Made by a program: the position numbers and the translations under genes
Shown here: piece by piece, positions 17,288-26,858 of the stretch
Position numbering within the stretch: the first letter of the stretch is position 1
Layout of the letters: each line of letters starts with the position of its first letter
Notes under the pieces: model-generated
Database searches by the model: none
The model's input: only the letters and a program-made list of their open reading frames with translations
Told to the model about the DNA's origin: nothing
Assembly: GCF_003660165.1 (NCBI RefSeq)
Contig: NZ_CP032828.1
Coordinates: 620,001 to 684,000, forward strand
From: Sphingomonas paeninsulae
GTDB taxonomy: Bacteria; Pseudomonadota; Alphaproteobacteria; Sphingomonadales; Sphingomonadaceae
Reading direction: 5' to 3'
DNA length: 64,000 nucleotides

Positions 17288-18159
17288 TCGCGCTTTGCAA
17301 AAATTCCGTTCAGCGCAGCGACGAGTCCAACGGGTTGTTCGATCATGATGTGATGGTGGCTGAGTGGTACTGTAACCGCCGCATGGCAGCGGGGCATATT
17401 TTCCAGAAACGATGCGATTTCAGCCGGGCCAACGACTTCGCTGTCGGCTGCATGGACGAAGTCGACTGGCAGGTCCAGCCCGCGAATATCGTCACGCAAA
17501 CGCTCTGTGTGAAACGAACGCAGCGTTTCCGGGTCGAATTTCCAGCGCCAGTCCCCATCGTCTTCGCGCATCGAATTTTCCGCAAGATAACTGACGATGC
17601 GCGGCACAGGCCATGTGCCCGGTGGGATCAGACGATAACGGTCGATGGCTTCGGCGCGGCTCGCATAGGTGCGTTCGGATACCTCCAGTTTACCTTTTTC
17701 GATCTCGCCGCGAAAAACGTGCGCGTCGATGATGACCGCACGCTCGACCCGTTCGGGGGCAAGCGATGCCGCGTATAATGCCGCGACTGCCCCAAAGCTG
17801 TGCGCCGCCAGCGTAACCCGGTCCATTCCGGCCGCCTGTGCCACGGCAAGAATTTCCCGGCCATATTGGCGGCGGAAATATTCAGGTCGCCGGTCACTGT
17901 CCCCCATGCCGGTAAAGTCCAGCGCGGCGACACGAAACCGGTCGGTGAAATGCGGCGCGATATGGTCCCACCAGCGCGCGTGGGCGAGGAAGCCGTGGAC
18001 AAAGATCAATCCCGGCTTGTCGGTCGCATCCAGTCCCCATCCGCGATACCGCACCGTCGCGCCTTCGACTTCGACCTCATGCACATCTGCGGTTTGCGCC
18101 CATGCCGCGTCGAGCCAGCGATCGAGCGGCGTGGTATCCGGCATCGGTGAACCGGGCAT
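17284..18159 (-). CDS. Alpha/beta hydrolase
   Basis: Serine hydrolase of 291 residues. The oxyanion HG motif is in FVHGFLAHARWWD, the nucleophile elbow in AHSFGA (Ser about residue 118), and the C-terminal His in PLSHHHIMIE. The family includes esterases, lactonases and C-C bond hydrolases; ring-opening or ester cleavage in a degradation route is possible but cannot be chosen from sequence. It shares one base with the SDR stop (TGATG) and overlaps the ligase by four, making it the middle gene of a three-gene operon. Confidence 0.9.
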   Translation of the reverse strand: MPGSPMPDTTPLDRWLDAAWAQTADVHEVEVEGATVRYRGWGLDATDKPGLIFVHGFLAHARWWDHIAPHFTDRFRVAALDFTGMGDSDRRPEYFRRQYGREILAVAQAAGMDRVTLAAHSFGAVAALYAASLAPERVERAVIIDAHVFRGEIEKGKLEVSERTYASRAEAIDRYRLIPPGTWPVPRIVSYLAENSMREDDGDWRWKFDPETLRSFHTERLRDDIRGLDLPVDFVHAADSEVVGPAEIASFLENMPRCHAAVTVPLSHHHIMIEQPVGLVAALNGIFAKRD

Positions 18160-18998
18160 CAGGCGCGATTCTCGTGCGAAAGGTTGCTGCCCAGCGAACG
18201 CCCTGCCTCGATATCCCGCCGGATCGCATCCGACTTGCCCAGCGCCATCGCGATCGCATCGTCACCAAGGGCGATACGGAGTGGAGGATCGGCGGCGTCG
18301 GCGAGTTTCAGCATGGCTTGTGCAAACTTTGCGGGGTCGCCCGGCTCGGTGCCGCCCATGCTGCTGATCCGGCTTTGCACTTTACCGACCGAACGTTCGT
18401 AATCGGCAATTGTGGAGGTGCTTTTCGAATGTTCGCGGATGAGCAAATTGGTTCGAAATGCACCCGGCTCGACGATCGTTACCGCGATACCCAGCGGGCC
18501 GACTTCGGCTGCCAGCGCCTCTGACATACCCTCGAGTGCAAATTTGCTGGCGCTGTACAGGCCGACCCACGGCACGCCAATGATGCCGCCACCCGAACTG
18601 ATGTTGATGATGCGGCCTTTGCCACGTCCCCGCATCGCGGGCAGGGCGGCCTGAATGACATGCAGAGGACCGAGCAGATTGACCTCGAACAGCGCACGCA
18701 CTGCTTCAGGGTCGACTTCCTCGACATATGCTTCCAGCGCGTTTCCGGCATTGTTGACGACGATGTCGATCCCGCCGGTTTCACGCTCTGCGGTGGCAAC
18801 GGCGGCAAACATTGCGTCGCGGTCGCTGACATCGGCGAGAATCGCTTTCGCACGGCCAAGGGCCGATGTTTCAAAGGTGCGTGCGGCTTCGGCGTTCCGC
18901 AAAACGCCGACAACACAGTCACCGCGTGCGATGGCTGCTGCGGCAAGTGCCTGTCCAAGGCCGCTGCCGACGCCTGTAATAAACCAGTTCATGCTCAT
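18159..18998 (-). CDS. Short-chain dehydrogenase/reductase
   Basis: Classical SDR of 279 residues: cofactor motif TGVGSGLG at the N-terminus, NNAG near residue 88, catalytic Ser in NISSGGG, and YSASK (Tyr and Lys). It would interconvert a secondary alcohol and a ketone with NAD(P). The longer C-terminal part after residue 190 resembles SDRs of unknown substrate common in sphingomonads. First gene of the operon with the hydrolase and CoA ligase, suggesting stepwise processing of a hydroxylated acid or its ester. Confidence 0.9.
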   Translation of the reverse strand: MSMNWFITGVGSGLGQALAAAAIARGDCVVGVLRNAEAARTFETSALGRAKAILADVSDRDAMFAAVATAERETGGIDIVVNNAGNALEAYVEEVDPEAVRALFEVNLLGPLHVIQAALPAMRGRGKGRIINISSGGGIIGVPWVGLYSASKFALEGMSEALAAEVGPLGIAVTIVEPGAFRTNLLIREHSKSTSTIADYERSVGKVQSRISSMGGTEPGDPAKFAQAMLKLADAADPPLRIALGDDAIAMALGKSDAIRRDIEAGRSLGSNLSHENRA

Positions 18999-19136
18999 GT
19001 CTTTCCAAAGCGGCGCTCAGCCCTTTCAGGTGATTTTGCAATCATGCCAAGAGCATTTTCGAAGCAGGTAGAATTACCTGCTGGCTTGGAAAACGCGTCA
19101 AATCTAGTGTTCGCTTTGGAAAATTTTCGGGTCGTC

Positions 19137-19168
19137 CGTCGCCGGAATGATAAATCGCTCCGGCGACG
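19137..19168 (-). terminator. Hairpin downstream of the TonB receptor gene
   Basis: Perfect 10-bp inverted repeat CGTCGCCGGA (19137-19146) and its complement (19159-19168), 12-base loop, 18 bases past the stop of the minus-strand receptor gene. Position and GC content suit a terminator; no strong T run follows on the minus strand. Confidence 0.6.
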
Positions 19169-19186
19169 CCCCCGTTTAGCTCAGCG

Positions 19187-21463
19187 TCAGTAGTTGAAAC
19201 CAAGGCTGAGCCCGACCTCGCGTGGCGGGGCATAGCCGGCCAGGAAACCCGCGGAACTGCTCAGACCATTAACGATATACGCCTTGTTGCCGATGTTGCG
19301 GCCGTAAATGCCGATGCGAACGCCGTCGATCTTATAGCCGGCCTGCGCCGTAAATATTGCATAGGCGGGCTGGCGGATAATGCCGGTGATGTCGTGAAAT
19401 ACCGAGCTGGAAAAGCTGACGGTGCCGCTGGCATCGAACTTGCCGTCATCATAAGTCAATGTGCCGCTGGCCGTGACCTTTGGCGTGCGGCTCAGCCGTA
19501 ACCCCGACGCATTGAACACGATTGGCTCGAAACTACCGCAACCGCCGCCGGGTGCGCAATTGAATGGAGGCATGGTGGTATCGAACGGAATGCGCGTGGT
19601 CGATGAACCCGAAGCGTTCGGGAAGTCGAGGTATTTGGCAACCGGTATCCACGATGCGGTTCCACGGAACGTCACATGATCGGCGAGTTTTGCGCTGGTG
19701 TCGAAATCGAAACCAAAGATGCGAACTGGCCCCGTGTTGGTGACGATGGTGGCAAGCCCGGTGAAGGTCTGTTCCTGCTTGTTCCTGTAATCATAGTAAA
19801 AGAACGATCCGTTGAAGGTCAGCCCGGCCGTCGCGTATTTTACACCGGCTTCATAAGAATAGATTTTTTCGGGCTGGACCGGCGCGAATTGCGGGACGCT
19901 CGCATTGTTCGAAGCGCCCGTCAGGCCGCTTTTGAAACCGATCGAGAAAGTTCCGTACACGTTCAGCGCGTTGGTCAATTCATAGCGCGCCGAAACCCGC
20001 GGCGTCAGGCTGTTGAACGTCTTTTGCAACACTGGGGACACCGGGATGGTCGAGACGTCCTCATGCGGTTCGTGGCTAAAGCGAAGGCCGAGGATGAACG
20101 ATAGTGGATCGCTGGGCTGGATGGTCGCTTCGCCGTAAGCCGCATAGGATTTCGTCTGGAATGCGAATTGCTGGACGGTGATCGGGAACGTTCCCGGTGG
20201 TGCGAATGGTGCCAGATCATTCTGGATTTTCCCGACCGTCGCGCCCTTTGCATTGTAATAATATAGGCCGGTAACAAAGCTCAATATGCCCATCTTTTCC
20301 GATGCGAAGTTCAGCTCTTGCGAAATCTCACGGTTGCTGACTGCAAAGTAATAGTCGAGGCATGCAAAATTGAATGAGCAAGGCAGCGTGCCATAAGCAC
20401 CGGCAATCGACGTTGCCGGATTCAGGGCTTTTGTATTATTATAGCCGGTGAGCGAGGTCAGCGTACCAAAGCCGGTATCGACCTTCACCTGGGCGCTAAA
20501 CCCATATTGCTTCAGCAGCGCCTTGTCCGCTCCAAGCGGATCGTCTTCGTGCGCCGTATGCCATGGCTGCGTTGGAACGACTGCGCCCGGATAGGCTCCG
20601 GCTGCGCTCAGGCCGTTCACAGGCGTTTGCGGCACGGATTCATTGTTATCGACATAATAGGCGCCAAGCGTGATATCGACTTTGTCACTGGGAACGATCA
20701 GCAATTTGGCGCGGCCGTTGACCTTGCGGATCGGCGCACTCTGATTGCCGGTCCGGTCGTCGGTCCAATACCCCGGTGTATAGGTATATCCGCCCGAAAT
20801 GCTGGCAGCGACGACGTCGCTGATGATCGGCCCGCTGACGAAGGCGCGGGCGCTGACACGTTCGGCGGAATGGCTGCCACCGTTGCCGGTGTAATAGCCG
20901 GCGTCGAGCGCAAAGCTGGCGGTCGGTTTGAAACTGGGTGCGCGGGTAAAGATCTGGATCGCGCCGCCGGTTGCGTTACGCCCGAAAAGTGTACCTTGCG
21001 GTCCTTTCAGCACTTCGATCCGCTCGATATCGGGAAGTTCATTGCCGAGTGCGGCCTGCGTCGCCTGATAAATGCCGTCGATATAAAGCGCGTTGGGGTT
21101 TTCCGAACCCGATGTGCTGAGCAAGGTCGATACGCCACGGATCGACGGTTGCGCCACCGTTCCCTGACCTGAGAATGTGAATCCCGAAACGATGTTCTGC
21201 ACGTCGCGCAGGGTGGTCACGCCTGCTTTGGAAAGCGTGTCGGCGGAAACCGCCGTGATGGTCAGCGGAACATCCTGAAGCCGTTGTTCGCGGCGTTGTG
21301 CGGTGACGACGATTTCGTCCAGTCCGGGGCCTGCGGCCTGGGCTGTCTGATCGACGGGCGCTGGTGCGGCAGGCGGGGTTTGCGCATGGGCGGCGGTTGG
21401 CATCGCAATCAGACTCGCGGTGGCAAGAGTCTGTGCAGCGGACGTGAATATCCTGTTGGTCAT
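19187..21463 (-). CDS. TonB-dependent outer-membrane receptor
   Basis: Outer-membrane importer powered by TonB, sphingomonad type. From the ATG at 21463 (GAGAGGAAG upstream) the protein has a signal peptide ending AAHAQ, a TonB box (DEIVVTAQRREQRLQDVPL), a plug domain with the family motif RIEVLKGPQGTLFGRNATGG, and a 22-strand-type barrel ending in the aromatic SLGFNY. Length about 758 residues is normal. A frame extension to 21496 exists but lacks a ribosome site. It is divergent from the VOC-DUF1214 pair; two adjacent palindromes lie in the shared promoter region. It most likely imports the substrate of the island. Confidence 0.95.
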   Translation of the reverse strand: MTNRIFTSAAQTLATASLIAMPTAAHAQTPPAAPAPVDQTAQAAGPGLDEIVVTAQRREQRLQDVPLTITAVSADTLSKAGVTTLRDVQNIVSGFTFSGQGTVAQPSIRGVSTLLSTSGSENPNALYIDGIYQATQAALGNELPDIERIEVLKGPQGTLFGRNATGGAIQIFTRAPSFKPTASFALDAGYYTGNGGSHSAERVSARAFVSGPIISDVVAASISGGYTYTPGYWTDDRTGNQSAPIRKVNGRAKLLIVPSDKVDITLGAYYVDNNESVPQTPVNGLSAAGAYPGAVVPTQPWHTAHEDDPLGADKALLKQYGFSAQVKVDTGFGTLTSLTGYNNTKALNPATSIAGAYGTLPCSFNFACLDYYFAVSNREISQELNFASEKMGILSFVTGLYYYNAKGATVGKIQNDLAPFAPPGTFPITVQQFAFQTKSYAAYGEATIQPSDPLSFILGLRFSHEPHEDVSTIPVSPVLQKTFNSLTPRVSARYELTNALNVYGTFSIGFKSGLTGASNNASVPQFAPVQPEKIYSYEAGVKYATAGLTFNGSFFYYDYRNKQEQTFTGLATIVTNTGPVRIFGFDFDTSAKLADHVTFRGTASWIPVAKYLDFPNASGSSTTRIPFDTTMPPFNCAPGGGCGSFEPIVFNASGLRLSRTPKVTASGTLTYDDGKFDASGTVSFSSSVFHDITGIIRQPAYAIFTAQAGYKIDGVRIGIYGRNIGNKAYIVNGLSSSAGFLAGYAPPREVGLSLGFNY

Positions 21464-21550
21464 TCGTCTTCCTCTCTCTGATGATACCCGGCTCAAAACC
21501 GGTTTTTATTATTCAGTGATGCTGGATGGCCGTTCTGGGCCGCATTCTCC

Positions 21551-21586
21551 ATAAAAGCTAGTTTTATCGCTTGTTTTATACAAGCG
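21551..21586. promoter_or_regulatory. Two adjacent palindromes in the TonB receptor/VOC divergent promoter
   Basis: Two perfect inverted repeats abut each other: ATAAAA/TTTTAT around GCTAG (21551-21567), and CGCTTGT/ACAAGCG around TTTAT (21568-21586). They lie 88 bases upstream of the receptor start and 140 upstream of the VOC gene. Such symmetry suits binding sites of a dimeric repressor (TetR type is encoded nearby at 26183), though no protein is tied to it by the sequence. Confidence 0.45.
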
Positions 21587-21725
21587 TGAACTTCTTATTA
21601 AATGCGACCAACGCCATTGTCACTCTCTAAATTTTATCGGTTAAGCGCGTCACTTTACAAAAATAAAACATTGATTGAAAACCGCGATGCCGACACATTG
21701 GGTGAAATACAAATTTGGAGAGGTC

Positions 21726-22294
21726 ATGCCGCGCCATCAATTCTATGCCGAAGATCAGCCATCGGCTTTTACGTTCGTTCAGGTCGCATGGGTCGTCGAC
21801 GACCTGATCGCGACGGCGCATAATTTTGCCCGTATCTGGGGGCGGGGCCGTTCCATGTCATGCGATCGCGTAACCCCGACATGACCTATCGCGGGGTAAA
21901 GGTTGAACCCGACGTTACGCTGGCGGTTGCGCAGATGGGGCCGGTCCAGATCGAGCTGATCGAACAGCGGTGCGATACGCCGACAATCTACACGCGTGAG
22001 CTAAAGGCTAAGGGCGGCGTGCACCATATGTGCACCTTCGCGGTCGATTATGATGCCGCACTCGCCCATTATGAGTCCAATAACTGCCCGTTAGTCAGCG
22101 AAATCCGCATGTCGGATGGCAATCGTGTGGGGTATTTCGACACGCGTGAAACGCTTGGCGTCATTACCGAAGTTTGTGAGGAAAATGCGGGGCTTAGGGC
22201 GGCTTTGGCAAAGGTTGCGGCGACCTGCGCAGCATGGGACGGCACCGACCCGGTCCGTATCCTGACGCGTGATGGCTATAAGGTGCCGGCATGA
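21726..22294 (+). CDS. VOC (glyoxalase/dioxygenase fold) protein, frameshifted
   Basis: Vicinal-oxygen-chelate fold protein of about 189 residues. The first frame gives MPRHQFYAEDQPSAFTFVQV, then AWVVDDLIATAHNFARIWG; the second continues PFHVM, then MTYRGVKVEPDVTLAVAQMG and IELIEQ, later GGVHHMCTFAVDY and GYFDTRETLGVITEV. A single G added to GGGGG at 21838-21842 yields RIWGAGPFHVM and restores one frame, the typical VOC_4-like start. ATG at 21726 is preceded by GGAGAGG. It overlaps the DUF1214 gene by four bases. Related proteins act as epimerases, lyases or dioxygenases; the reaction here is unknown. Confidence 0.8.
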
Positions 22295-23403
22295 CCATCC
22301 GCGACCCGGCTGCTGAATGGGAATCCTTCTGCGAACAGCTAAAAAACGCCGGAAAAGCGTTGTTTCGCGCCGATCGCCCCGACGATGCACTGACCGATGC
22401 AGAGGGATTGCGACACCTCGCGCGACTGTCCCGGATCGCACTCGAACGCAGTCTTGAACATGTCGATTCCCAGTTTCCCACGATATTCCAGATCGTCGAC
22501 GAAACCCGAAAATTTGGCTGCGATAATCCCGACACAATTTACCAGGTCGCAAAGCTCGACGGTCGCGGCAGCTATCGACTTTCCGGCACCCGCGGCACCG
22601 TCGATTACCTCAGTTTCACCACCTCGAGCGGCAGTCACGCAAAGGAGGGCGCGGTCACGCAGACCGGCTTCCTCGACAACAAGGCGCTGGCGGTCGGGCC
22701 CGATGGGCAGTTCGAGATTATTCTGTCGGCTACGCAACCAGCATCAGGCAACTGGCTGGCGATGACGCAAGCAACCAGCAACCTGTCGATCCGCCAGACG
22801 TTCCTCGACCGCCGCCGCGAAGTGCGTGCCGACCTGACGATTACGCGCCTCGGGCAGTCGGCGGTTCCGGCACCGATCGACTATGCCGGTACGGTGTCGG
22901 CGCTGGGCGAAGCGCATGGCTTTGTGCACTATTGCGCGACACTGTTCCCCGACTGGACGCACAGCTACCTCGGCCACATCAACGCCCTCCCGTCCGCCGA
23001 TCAGGAGGCATGCCTGCGCGCAGGGGGCGATCCCAATATCTATTTCTATCGCTCGGTCTGGTCACTGGCCGAAGACGAAGCGCTGGTGATCCGAATTCCG
23101 CGCCTGCCCGAGTGTGAAAGCTGGAATTTGCAGGTCGATAATTTCTGGCAGGAATCCATGGACTACCGATATTTCCGCAGCCACATCAATAAACACATCG
23201 CTCACTACGAACCCGACGGCAGCGTAATCGCGATCATCGCGCATCGGGATCCGGGCAAGCCGAACTGGCTGGACACGGCCCACCACCGGATCGGCCACTT
23301 TGCGATGCGCTACATCCGCGCGAACGAGCATATCGACCCGGAAACGCGGCTGTGCACGTTCGATACGATCGACGCGGCCATTGCGGAACTGAGCGCCGAC
23401 TAA
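22291..23403 (+). CDS. DUF1214 domain protein
   Basis: Protein of 370 residues with no signal peptide. The C-terminal third has the DUF1214 pattern: an aromatic FYRSVWSLAEDEALVIRIPR strand region, SWNLQVDNFWQESMDYR, and a final PDGSVIAIIAHRDPGKPNWL followed by ARYIR-like residues. DUF1214 proteins are frequent in actinobacterial and sphingomonad steroid or terpenoid catabolic clusters, but their biochemical role is not established. Coupled by a four-base overlap to the VOC gene. It converges with the TIGR03084 gene seven bases later. Confidence 0.8.
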   Translation: MTIRDPAAEWESFCEQLKNAGKALFRADRPDDALTDAEGLRHLARLSRIALERSLEHVDSQFPTIFQIVDETRKFGCDNPDTIYQVAKLDGRGSYRLSGTRGTVDYLSFTTSSGSHAKEGAVTQTGFLDNKALAVGPDGQFEIILSATQPASGNWLAMTQATSNLSIRQTFLDRRREVRADLTITRLGQSAVPAPIDYAGTVSALGEAHGFVHYCATLFPDWTHSYLGHINALPSADQEACLRAGGDPNIYFYRSVWSLAEDEALVIRIPRLPECESWNLQVDNFWQESMDYRYFRSHINKHIAHYEPDGSVIAIIAHRDPGKPNWLDTAHHRIGHFAMRYIRANEHIDPETRLCTFDTIDAAIAELSAD

Positions 23404-23410
23404 TCCGAAA

Positions 23411-24285
23411 TTAGATGCGCAGTCCGGGTCGGGGCGGCGTGAATGGGCCGCCAGCGATGGTCTGCGCAATGGTCATCCACTTCGCCGCGCCGTCGCCTTG
23501 CACCACAAGCGACGTGTCCTCGATGTTGCGACGCTGGGTGACCACGAGTGCAAACTGCTCGGCCGTCCCGTAGATGCGTTCGACAGCCTGTGCGTCACCC
23601 CAGTGCCAAACTTCACCGCCGGGACTGGACAGGGAAACTTCAGGCGCCGTCGGTACGTCGAGTCCGTTTATATCGAACGCAAAGCGACGGGTGCGGACGC
23701 CGAAATCGACGACTTGCCGAATTCGGTCGGCGTTGATGCGCTTCACTCCGAACGTGTCGTAAACGTCCTGACCATAACACCAAACCTCCATCTGTCGTGC
23801 CGCGAAGAGGCGACTGATCCGCATGGGTGGACCGAACCAGTCAATCTTTTCATCGGTGTCGAACGTCAGAGCGGCAGTTTCCAAAGCCAGACGCCCAGTG
23901 CGCCAGGGGACAGGAGGTCACGGTCAGACGCTATGCCGACGCGCTGGCGTTCATAGGTTTTCAGGCGCGCAAAAACAGGAGCTTCCAACGGTTCGCCGGG
24001 AACCGAAGTCGAGGTCGCGCTCATCATCGCTTTGCTCGCCAGATCGAAAGTATCGCGATCGGTCAGGGTGAGCAGCGCGTCGCAATCGACCGATATCAAA
24101 TGGCGCACGACGTCCGAAGCCGACCAATCGGCAAAGGGCGTCGTGCGTTCCCACTCGCCTTCGCCGAGGTTGGTCAGGAACCCGTCGAGTTCGCTTGCCT
24201 CATCGAGAAAGTCGGTAAGCGCATGTTCCACCGCACTCTGATTACTCGCCCTCTCACCCGCAGCGACGAGCACGTCAGGCCTCAA
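23411..24285 (-). CDS. TIGR03084/maleylpyruvate-isomerase-like metal-binding protein, frameshifted
   Basis: The N-terminal half (LTDFLDEASELDGFLTNLGE, then WERTTPFADWSASDVVRHL) and C-terminal half (WFGPPMRISRLFAARQMEVW, FGVRTRRFAFD, LVVTQRRNIEDTSL) together match the DinB-like, mycothiol-dependent-isomerase-type proteins of TIGR03084. The halves are in different frames; one base added to the run at 23906-23909 (GGGG on the plus strand) joins them through LSPWRTGRLALE. Conserved His residues of a metal site are partly visible (VRHLI). Function unknown; members occur with CoA-dependent catabolic genes. It overlaps the amidohydrolase by 11 bases, forming one operon with it and SnoaL. Confidence 0.75.
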
Positions 24286-25519
24286 GACCGATGAGGTTCG
24301 CTATGTTCGAACGCATGATCCGCCGGGTCATCGCCGTGTCGCCATGCGCGATCAGCTTGTTTGCGAAATCGAGAGGTTCGGCGAGCCCCTCTGGATGCGG
24401 CCAGTCCGAACCGAACAACACTTGCCCCTCGCCGATCAGCGCGGCCAGTTCGACCGGATCTTCTTCGAAAAAGGGACAGAAATAGAAGTTCTTCTTCAAC
24501 ACCTCAGCGGGTTTACACGTTACCGGACCTCCAAGCCCTGCTTGTCCACGCGTCTGGAATGCCGCTTTGTTCATCCGTTTCATCAACCCCTTAACCCAAT
24601 CGGAGCCGTTTTCGACGCTCAGGATCTTGAGTTTCGGAAACCGGTCGAAAAGGTTGTTCAGGATTAAATTGGCAATCGTGTCCTCCATCGCCGGAGAAGC
24701 CAGATACACCTGAAATGGTGATGTGTACTGGAGTGGTGGGCGTGGTGCTTCACCCCATTGCGTGCCCCACAACTCGTGGTAACCGGCATCGCCGATATGG
24801 AAGGTGAGGGGGACATCTGCCTCCTCGACCATCGCCCAGAAACGGTCGCATGACGGGTCCGCGACCGATGCGCCATAGACCGGCCCGCGTTTCATATGCA
24901 GCATTTTCGCGCCGAGTTTCAGGACGCGTTCTAACTCCGCACACGCCTGATCAACGTCGACAAGGGATAGCATCGGCGCGGCATAGATCCGTCCATCGCC
25001 GCCAAAGCCCCAGTCTTCCTCAAGCCAGCGATTGAATGCGCGCAGCCCGGCGTAAAGCGCATCGACATCATCGTGCATTTCATGTTCGACGGCGACACCC
25101 ACGCTCGGGAACAGCAATGTCGCCTCGATACCCTGCTTGTCCATCAGGGCAATCCGCGCATCGCGATTCATCATCGCGGGATGGTCGTGCGCGTTGATGA
25201 CTTCGGTCTGGTGCCAGCCCTCCTCGTCGTCGATCAGCCCCTGGAAAAAGTCGGCGCGACTGCCGGGCATTCCAGTGAAATCGGTCTGCGTGACCTTCAT
25301 CATGCCAAGCTTTTTATCACCGTAGAAAAGCCGCCCCAGCCCGTCGCGCTCATCCACGCGGACATTGATTGCGCGATTGCTGAAACGCGATTCCAGATGG
25401 CGGGTAAACGCATCGTGCGGTTCATAATAATGACCATCGGAATCAATAGCGCGATAGCCGAGGGTTTCGGCTTGCGGAGCGGTCGTCATAGCATCTGTTC
25501 CATTGATAATTGCGGTCAT
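24275..25519 (-). CDS. Amidohydrolase-2 family enzyme (ACMSD-like)
   Basis: TIM-barrel metal enzyme of 414 residues in the amidohydrolase_2 family, whose members are hydrolases or decarboxylases. Metal-site motifs seen: SDGHYYEP near the start in place of a DxHxH, FHIGDAGYHE in the middle, and LFGSDWPHPEG with the catalytic Asp near residue 375. The N-terminus up to the internal methionine at residue 11 may not be translated. It overlaps SnoaL by four bases. Similar proteins occur repeatedly in steroid, terpenoid and aromatic degradation clusters, generally without proven reaction. Confidence 0.88.
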   Translation of the reverse strand: MTAIINGTDAMTTAPQAETLGYRAIDSDGHYYEPHDAFTRHLESRFSNRAINVRVDERDGLGRLFYGDKKLGMMKVTQTDFTGMPGSRADFFQGLIDDEEGWHQTEVINAHDHPAMMNRDARIALMDKQGIEATLLFPSVGVAVEHEMHDDVDALYAGLRAFNRWLEEDWGFGGDGRIYAAPMLSLVDVDQACAELERVLKLGAKMLHMKRGPVYGASVADPSCDRFWAMVEEADVPLTFHIGDAGYHELWGTQWGEAPRPPLQYTSPFQVYLASPAMEDTIANLILNNLFDRFPKLKILSVENGSDWVKGLMKRMNKAAFQTRGQAGLGGPVTCKPAEVLKKNFYFCPFFEEDPVELAALIGEGQVLFGSDWPHPEGLAEPLDFANKLIAHGDTAMTRRIMRSNIANLIGLEA

Positions 25520-26022
25520 TCGGCTGCTGCCCGCGCTCGTTCGGCGCTATAGGCTTTGCGGGTCGTATCCGGGATGGTCATCGGATTCTCAGCGGTGATG
25601 CGACCTTTTTCGGCCGACCACAGATAGTTGAGCTTGAGAAAGCTGTATTTCCAAACCCCGTCGATGCGCCGGTATTTTTCTTCATAAAGCGCGACCAGAA
25701 GGAGCGGGTTGGTATGCGCTTCCCGAAGAGTCAGGTCGAGGAGATACCATGTTCCCTCAGCCTCGTTTCCAGTCACCGCCAGGCGTGGATTGGTGACGAC
25801 GTGCATGGCGGTAAATTGCGGCATATCGCGATAGGCGCGGCCATAGCCTTTTCGGATCGCGTCCTGTCCCTCCATCTTTCCCCATGGGCCGGTATCGATA
25901 ATGCCATCGGCGCAGAAAAGGTCCGCCAGCGCATCGGGATTCGATGTTTCGAGATTCCATGCAAAGCTGTGCCGCAGTTCGCGAATCTCCTCCTTGGCGA
26001 GAAGGGTCTCGATATCCATCAC
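25516..26022 (-). CDS. SnoaL-like (NTF2-fold) protein
   Basis: Protein of 168 residues with the NTF2-like cone fold pattern: N-terminal helices EEIRELRHSFAWNLETSNPD, LADLFCADGIIDTGPWG, GQDAIRKGYG and MHVVTNPRLAVTG. The family includes polyketide cyclases, dehydratases and ketosteroid isomerases, so an isomerase or dehydratase role is possible. It is the first gene of the operon SnoaL-amidohydrolase-TIGR03084, transcribed divergently from a tetR gene, with an inverted repeat between them. Confidence 0.85.
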   Translation of the reverse strand: MMDIETLLAKEEIRELRHSFAWNLETSNPDALADLFCADGIIDTGPWGKMEGQDAIRKGYGRAYRDMPQFTAMHVVTNPRLAVTGNEAEGTWYLLDLTLREAHTNPLLLVALYEEKYRRIDGVWKYSFLKLNYLWSAEKGRITAENPMTIPDTTRKAYSAERARAAAE

Positions 26023-26074
26023 AATAATTCCTCTCCGCCCGTCGATCCGGCTGTTACAAAACTATACAGCGATA

Positions 26075-26098
26075 GAAACATTGTTTTCAAGATGTTTC
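26075..26098. promoter_or_regulatory. Candidate operator between SnoaL operon and tetR
   Basis: Inverted repeat GAAACAT (26075-26081) and ATGTTTC (26092-26098) with a 10-base spacer; nested within it AAACA-T-TGTTT is also symmetric. It sits 53 bases upstream of the SnoaL start and 85 upstream of the tetR start. Position fits autoregulation by the TetR protein at 26183. Confidence 0.45.
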
Positions 26099-26182
26099 AA
26101 CATGCTATATGCACGGCATCGAAGCTCTTTTTGCAATGCGATGGCGGGGAGGGTAGCAACGCCGCGGCAACAGGGGAGCGCA

Positions 26183-26854
26183 ATGGGCATCGGTCTTGAA
26201 GACAAAGGCGCGAGCAAGGGTGATCTTGCACGAAGCAACATAAAAAACACGGCCCGGCATCTGTTCGCACGCTATGGAATCGACACGGTCACCATCCGCG
26301 ATATCGCAAAGGCGGCGGGGCAGCGAAATGGCGGTTCGGTGAATTATTACTTCCGGTCGAAGGAAGATTTGATCCGAGAAATCATCGACGATGCCGCCCG
26401 CTATCGCGATGTTTTGAGTGGGGGTCGGCTGGATGAAATGGAGGCATCGGGCGCACCGATGACGATCCGTGGCCTGTTGAAAGCGAACTTCCTGCCTGCG
26501 GATGTTGACGATCTGGAGGAAATGCGGCTGTTCACGATGCTGCAAACCTATCGCCGCGATCTCATGCATACCCAGATTCCCAATCGCTGGGATGGATCAT
26601 TCCAACGCTGCGTCACCCTGCTGCGACCGCTTCTGCCCGACTATAGTGAAGCCGTACTGCGTCAGCGCCTCTATTTCCTGGTGCCCTATATGTGGACGTT
26701 CCTTGCGACGCGTGAGGCGATCGAAGGACAGGCCGAATTCTGGAAAGAGTTTTGGGCCGATCCGGCGGCGATCGAGGGGTTGTTCGACACGGCAGAGGCG
26801 ATACTCATTGCCCTGCCATCGCAGGAAACACAGGCTGCAATGTCCGCCGTTTGA
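26183..26854 (+). CDS. TetR-family transcriptional regulator
   Basis: 223 residues with an N-terminal TetR HTH (RHLFARYGIDTVTIRDIAKA, then GSVNYYFRSKEDLIREI) and a helical ligand-binding domain. The ATG at 26183 has GGGGAGCG directly upstream; the frame is open further 5' but that part lies over the divergent SnoaL gene. Divergent orientation makes it the likely repressor of the SnoaL-amidohydrolase-TIGR03084 operon. It converges with a VOC gene four bases after its stop. Confidence 0.9.
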   Translation: MGIGLEDKGASKGDLARSNIKNTARHLFARYGIDTVTIRDIAKAAGQRNGGSVNYYFRSKEDLIREIIDDAARYRDVLSGGRLDEMEASGAPMTIRGLLKANFLPADVDDLEEMRLFTMLQTYRRDLMHTQIPNRWDGSFQRCVTLLRPLLPDYSEAVLRQRLYFLVPYMWTFLATREAIEGQAEFWKEFWADPAAIEGLFDTAEAILIALPSQETQAAMSAV

Positions 26855-26858
26855 GTTT

